From Acarospora socialis (lineage: Eukaryota; Ascomycota; Lecanoromycetes; Acarosporales; Acarosporaceae): a stretch of 64,000 nucleotides of DNA. The DNA lies in assembly GCA_025617375.2 (NCBI GenBank), contig JAMYGW020000011.1, positions 372,001-436,000 of the forward strand, in the 5' to 3' direction. Position numbers and translations under genes: made by a program. The notes under the pieces are model-generated. The model made no database searches, was not told where the DNA came from, and was given only the letters and a program-made list of their open reading frames with translations. Numbering within the stretch: the stretch's first letter is position 1; each line of letters begins with the position of its first letter. This document shows, piece by piece, positions 59,271-64,000 of this stretch.

Positions 59271-61217
59271 ATGGAGGCTCTTATTCGTCAATCGCGCTCG
59301 ATGTGTCCGTTTCTGAAGAAAACGTCTCCCGCCACTCTACGATCTTTGTCCACCGCAACCCGATATGTCTCTCCTGGTGGAGGGACCATGTCCAATCTTC
59401 AAGTACTCGCTCGCCGTTGCCCAATCATGGGAAAAGCAATGGCGGTTCAGAGTGCCAGAGCCGGCAACTCTGCCCTTGCCGGCGCTTTTGGCGGTGTGAG
59501 GGCTTATGGCGGCAAGGCCAAGTTGCACACTACCAGGGCCAGAGAAGCAACTGTGGGCGCTGGGGTCCTCCACCGACCTGATGATGGTACGCATACCTTT
59601 GTGTTCGTTGATCGACTTGCATTGCCTGAAGGCGCACATTAGCATTGGACCATGTTGAGAAGGCTCGCTGACACGGTACGATTGATAGCACCTGTGCCGA
59701 CTGCCCCAAAGCTAGCAACAAAGACTGCACAGGATACTGCGACTCTTGGGCCCAAACCTGCGGCTCCGTCTGTCTCGAAGTTCGACTACGAAGGCTTCTA
59801 CAATGCGGAGCTTGACAAGAAGCACAAAGATAAGTCCTACCGTTATTTCAACAACATCAATCGCCTTGCCCAGGAATTCCCTCAGGCCCATATGTCTGCC
59901 AGGAACGAGCGTGTCACCGTGTGGTGTTCCAACGACTATCTGGGTATGGGACGAAACCCACAAGTACTGAAGACCATGCATGAGACCCTTGACATGTACG
60001 GTGCCGGAGCGGGCGGCACAAGGAACATATCAGGTCATAATCAGCATGCCATGGGGCTCGAGTCGACCATCGCCAAACTTCACGCTAAAGAAGTCGCGTT
60101 GGTATTCTCTTCCTGCTACGTAGCAAACGATGCCACTCTCGCAACGCTCGGCAGCAAGCTCCCCAACTGTGTCATCCTTTCCGACAGCATGAACCATGCC
60201 TCCATGATCCAAGGCATTCGGCACTCGGGTGCGAAGAAAATGGTATTCAAGCACAACGATGTCGCCGATCTTGAGGCCAAACTGGCCTCGCTCCCTGTTG
60301 ACATCCCCAAGATCATCGCCTTCGAATCGGTTTACAGCATGTGCGGGTCCATCGGCCCGATCGAAGCGATCTGTGACTTGGCCGAGAAGTACGGCGCCAT
60401 CACCTTTCTCGACGAAGTCCATGCAGTAGGAATGTACGGACCACACGGCGCCGGCGTAGCAGAACATCTCGACTACGACGCGCACGCCGCCGGTCAACCA
60501 AAAGGCACGGTTATGGACCGCATCGACATCATCACCGGCACACTCGGTAAAGCCTACGGCTGCGTCGGCGGTTACATTGCCGGCTCGGCCAAAATGGTCG
60601 ACGCCATCCGCTCACTCGCACCTGGCTTCATCTTCACCACCTCCCTCCCTCCCGCCACCATGGCCGGCGCCAAGACGGCGATCGAATACCAGATGGCCTA
60701 CCAAGGCGACCGGCACCTCCAACAACTCCACACTCGTGCCGTCAAGGACGCCCTGACGGCGCGCGACATCCCTGTCATGCCCAACCCCTCGCACATCATC
60801 CCCGTCCTCGTCGGCAACGCCGAGGTCGCGCGCCAAGCGAGCGATCTCCTCCTCGAGGACTGGAACATCTACGTCCAGGCTATCAATTACCCCACCGTGC
60901 CTGTCGGCCAAGAGAGGTTGAGAATCACGCCGACACCCGGCCACGTGCAGGGCTTTAGAGACACGCTTGTGCAGGCCGTCGATGCCGTCTGGACACAGTT
61001 AGGGATCAAGAGAACGAGCGAGTGGGCGGCGCTTGGTGGGTTTGTCGGGGTTGGGGAGGTGGGGAAGGGGGTCGAGGAGCCGCTTTGGACGGATAAGCAG
61101 TTGGGGCTTGGGAGTGAGAAGACGGTGGCGGATGGTTCTAAGAAAGGCAAGGGGATGGCGGAGGTTTTGGAAAGGGAGGGTGAGCAGAGCGTTAGGACCG
61201 TTGCGGCGGCTGCCTGA
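59271..61217 (+). CDS. HEM1: 5-aminolevulinate synthase, mitochondrial
   Basis: Exons 59271-59586 and 59689-61217 encode 614 residues. The 102-nt intron (GTACGC to TTGATAG, CTGAC branch point) was chosen because other acceptors give stops or the wrong frame. ALAS condenses glycine with succinyl-CoA using PLP, the first step of haem synthesis, in the mitochondrial matrix. The N-terminus is a targeting sequence carrying two Cys-Pro haem-regulatory motifs: RSMCPFLKK (residues 10-18) and RRCPIMGKA (about 48-56). The catalytic part contains [55 protein letters not shown], the Asp in [13 protein letters not shown], and the PLP lysine in TGTLGKAYG (about residue 393). Everything essential is present. 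The C-terminal 80 residues are Gly/Lys/Glu-rich and lie in G-rich DNA. Confidence 0.96.
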
Positions 61218-62478
61218 ACGGGCAGCTTCGGGGCAGCATCGCGCGTGGATGGAACTTGGGGTGAGGGAAGAGGAGGTGGGAGACATAGCGTGGAGAGATT
61301 CTCCGAACCTGGTCTTCTGATCTGCTCGTTATCTGTCGTTACCGTATCTTTCGGGATTACCCAGAGATCTACTCTATACTTCTAAGTGGATCTGATTTGG
61401 TTATAAAGTCCACCTCGCATCTACCTTGTACTGTCTTCCATCCCGCCCATGTCGGTTGAATTCTTGGCTCCCACGTAAACTCGACATAACGGACGTTGGT
61501 AGTTGAGCAAGCAACTAACGTTGTGTGGATCAATTGTCTTTTCGTCTAACCTGCTGACCGAGTCACAGCGGGTAGATAGGCAGGTATGTGGACGACAGAT
61601 GCCTCTGCGATTCGTCAAGGACTAGGTACCCGTACTCATACCTCGTAGTCTGCCACGAAGACCGACCCTGGGTCAGTCAGCATCGCCGTTCTACTCAAGC
61701 GCCATGTGCCGTGTACTCACTGCTCAGATACCTCATGGTACAATGAGTGCAGAAAGGAAATTATCTATCTCAGGCATACTCTGGGGGATTTAGACTGTCT
61801 CTGATCCCTCGAATCTTGCACTCACCCGTGCTTAGTAATATCCCTACTGCTTGGCTTTTGATATTCCTTAACAAGCGCTATAGCACTTCCGTGTAAATCT
61901 TGTTCATCTACGCGACGATCCAAAGAGATCAAATTTGATCCTGTAAGATCATCATGCCATGCAACGTGGGCGCACGAGATGTACCAAGGCGACTGGCCTA
62001 ACTCTCCGCCAGTTCAAGACTCCGGCCTACCTGCTGGAAGACCCTTCAACATTTTGAATCTTTGCCAGTATGGCAACTTCTGAGACTTGGAACATTCTGT
62101 TTGAAGATTTGGATAAGAGAGAAACACGGTGCTAGCTTGATTGTCAGAATCTATGTAATATCATTACTATGTACTGCGTGTGTACTCAAGGAGCAAAGTC
62201 GTGGGATGGCAGAGAGTTTTTGCAAATCACCTTTGTACCACTGTGATGTAATTGCTTTCTGCGCAGCCCGTTCGCGCCAATGGTTGAGCCTCTGAATATC
62301 AGGCAAGGCTGAGTGCAACATCGGGCTTGCACCCCGCCGGCTGGACCGAACACAGCCTCTATTGATGCGCTGGCGTCGAGAGGGATCATATAGATATGGA
62401 GTCTAGCGAAGTTGTTCTCAGTATTTTCTGATTCATTTTACAACATCGATTAGGTCTGTAGCAATCTAATTTGCGAAG
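61218..62478. other. intergenic, about 1.26 kb
   Basis: No supported gene. Small frames (61421-61618, 62062-62389) have no domain. Contains the promoter of the ubiquitin-like gene. Confidence 0.5.
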
Positions 62479-64000
62479 ATGAAGATGACCATCTATGTTG
62501 AGTGCCGTAAGTCTCTAGCCAGACTTTCACATGTAACCCCTTGATGGTTCTGAGACTACATGTGGATGAAGTACTCCGCAAGTGTATGCATTTTTGTCCT
62601 TTTAGATAAACTGTATTTTACTCTTCATAATTTTGTTAGGGAGGACCTCCATATAACACCGCCAGCTTTTCTTAAGAGTCAGATTAGTTGGTGTCTTGAT
62701 GTATTGGAGTGCTCCATCGGCATTCACTTATGACCCAGAACTAGATGACAGTTGCGCTAATCTAGCCATGTTCAGTGGACGGCCACCGGCATGTTTTCGA
62801 AGTGTGGCCCAGCGACACAGTTGAGAGCATCGCAGCAAAAGTTCAAGATAAAGACGGCACCCCCCCGGACGCGCAGCGCTTCATCTACGCTGGCAAGCAG
62901 TTGGAGGTCTTCCGCACTCTCGACTCATACAACATTGGGCACGAGAGCACGGTGCACCTCGTTCTGCGCTTGAGAGGCGGACAGGCACCGGTGCTGCCTA
63001 TCCATGCTCCGAGGGAGAGTCTGTTTCAGACTGGGCAGGTAGCGTATGGGACGACGAGGGACTGGAAGGCCTTAGCGGATTTGGGGGGCTTTGACGCAGA
63101 CACCCATATCGTGGATCCGCAGGCGCATTATGCCGTTCTGGATTCACTCGAGCATACAATTGTGACGTCGTCGGAGTTGTATCGTTGTTCAGGGGTGTAC
63201 CGCCTAAGCACTTTCAGAGAGGCTGCAGATCTGTTAAGTTCCACACAGATGTCTAAGGCACCTGGATGGATGCAGAGACTCGTGCTTAACCTCCATAACG
63301 ACGGCGATGCAGGAGCGAGTGGCACCGTTGCCAACCTCTGCGAGACCTACTTCATCATGATTTTGGTCCTTGAAAGCTTCGATCTGCTAGTATCGAGGCA
63401 ATTTTGTACCTCATTCTTCAGTATTGTTGTGGAGCGATCCGACGGTATAGTCGCCGAAATTGTCAAAATCCCCAGGGAAGTCCTTATCGAGCTCATGGAG
63501 GCGCTTAAGGTAGCGATTAACGTTACCTGCGAAGAAAAGACGGATCCTGAAAGCGATCATGAGACGCTCAAGGACTGTGTTGGGCCGGCTGTTCAGGGGT
63601 TCATCGACTTACTCGACTATTCGCAGCTTGGAACATACGCACCTGTCAGCAATACTGTCCCTGAAATGCTAAATGTCTGGCGAATGGTGGCTTGTATTCT
63701 GGATCTAGGCTTGGTCTGCTATGTTGGATCTCATGGAACGCGGTTTGATACGGAATACTTCCGGCGGAATATGGATCCTTTGAGATTTGACCAGGGAAAC
63801 AAATTTTCCTTCGATTGTAGCTTGCGGAATCTAGCCTGCCTCGACAGCTTCCTCGATGCGAAATCAGTCTGGGTATTCCGAGCTGGGGTCAACCTCGCGC
63901 CAGCTTTGCCACAAGGCAAGAACCGGAAGAAGCTCTCCATCCTCACCACCATCGATGCCCTCGCCGATATCTGGGGCCCGGTGTGGGCCGAAGCCGCGGA
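62479..64000 (+). CDS. ubiquitin-like domain fused to a large unassigned region, 3' end cut by window edge
   Basis: Exon 1 (62479-62506) encodes [10 protein letters not shown] 269-nt intron (GTAAGT to TTCAG) leads to exon 2 at 62776, completing [20 protein letters not shown]. From the second Met (62485) the first 76 residues align without gaps to ubiquitin and end LVLRLRGG. By hand count about 48 of 76 positions are identical. The Leu8, Ile44 and Val70 patch and Lys29, Lys33 and Lys48 are kept; Lys6, 11, 27 and 63 are replaced. At least 340 more residues follow, not ubiquitin-like and not a ribosomal protein (contrast RPL40/RPS31 fusions): [13 protein letters not shown], then [40 protein letters not shown], and [11 protein letters not shown] at the edge. 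I recall the WGPVWA-type ending from uncharacterised fungal proteins only. Release of the domain by deubiquitinases is possible but unproved. Confidence 0.82.

Noticed and set aside
1-64000. CRISPR arrays, bacterial operons, rRNA genes
   Set aside because: No regularly spaced direct repeats and no rRNA-like blocks were seen. Introns and gene content are eukaryotic.

Overview
The window looks like nuclear DNA of a filamentous ascomycete (Pezizomycotina). The evidence is short GT-AG introns (mostly 47-170 nt) with CTAAY or CTGAC branch points, one gene per promoter on both strands, no operons, and a core gene set typical of these fungi: RIX1, YPP1, ERF4, RIM1, HEM1/ALAS, GSH2, a STE3-type pheromone receptor and a DUF4470-MYND protein. 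A dothideomycete (black-yeast-like) source is a guess from the style of the unassigned families and cannot be proved here.

Layout. 1-760: 3' truncated member of an unassigned family (called here the DSR family). 2330-17044: wax-synthase-like acyltransferase, DUF4470-MYND protein, then RIX1 and YPP1 head to head. 17045-29410: gene-poor accessory island. It holds two intact DSR-family genes, a fragment of a third, a tRNA-like relic, relics of an SF1 helicase and a DEAD-box helicase with stops and frameshifts, and a short degraded repeat present three times. 29411-37061: HSL-type esterase, conserved membrane protein, STE3-like receptor and mitochondrial RIM1. 37062-41859: sparse, with a damaged Zn2Cys6 motif and one conserved uncharacterised gene. 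41860-61217: dense housekeeping block with a TMEM198/DUF4203-type membrane protein, ERF4, glutathione synthetase, a 2,113-residue SNF2 ATPase and 5-aminolevulinate synthase. 62479-64000: a gene encoding a complete ubiquitin-like domain ending in LRLRGG, fused to a long unassigned C-terminal region that runs off the window.

The housekeeping genes do not form one pathway. They cover ribosome assembly (RIX1), PI4-kinase/plasma membrane traffic (YPP1), Ras palmitoylation (ERF4), mitochondrial DNA maintenance (RIM1), haem synthesis (ALAS), glutathione synthesis (GSH2), chromatin remodelling (SNF2) and mating (STE3). Gene models below were spliced by hand. Every multi-exon model given with exon coordinates keeps its reading frame through all junctions, but no transcript evidence was available.

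The best candidates for something undescribed are the DSR family (three divergent members plus a fragment in 64 kb), the ubiquitin-like fusion protein, and a sense-strand C-rich to G-rich composition switch near the 3' ends of at least five genes.
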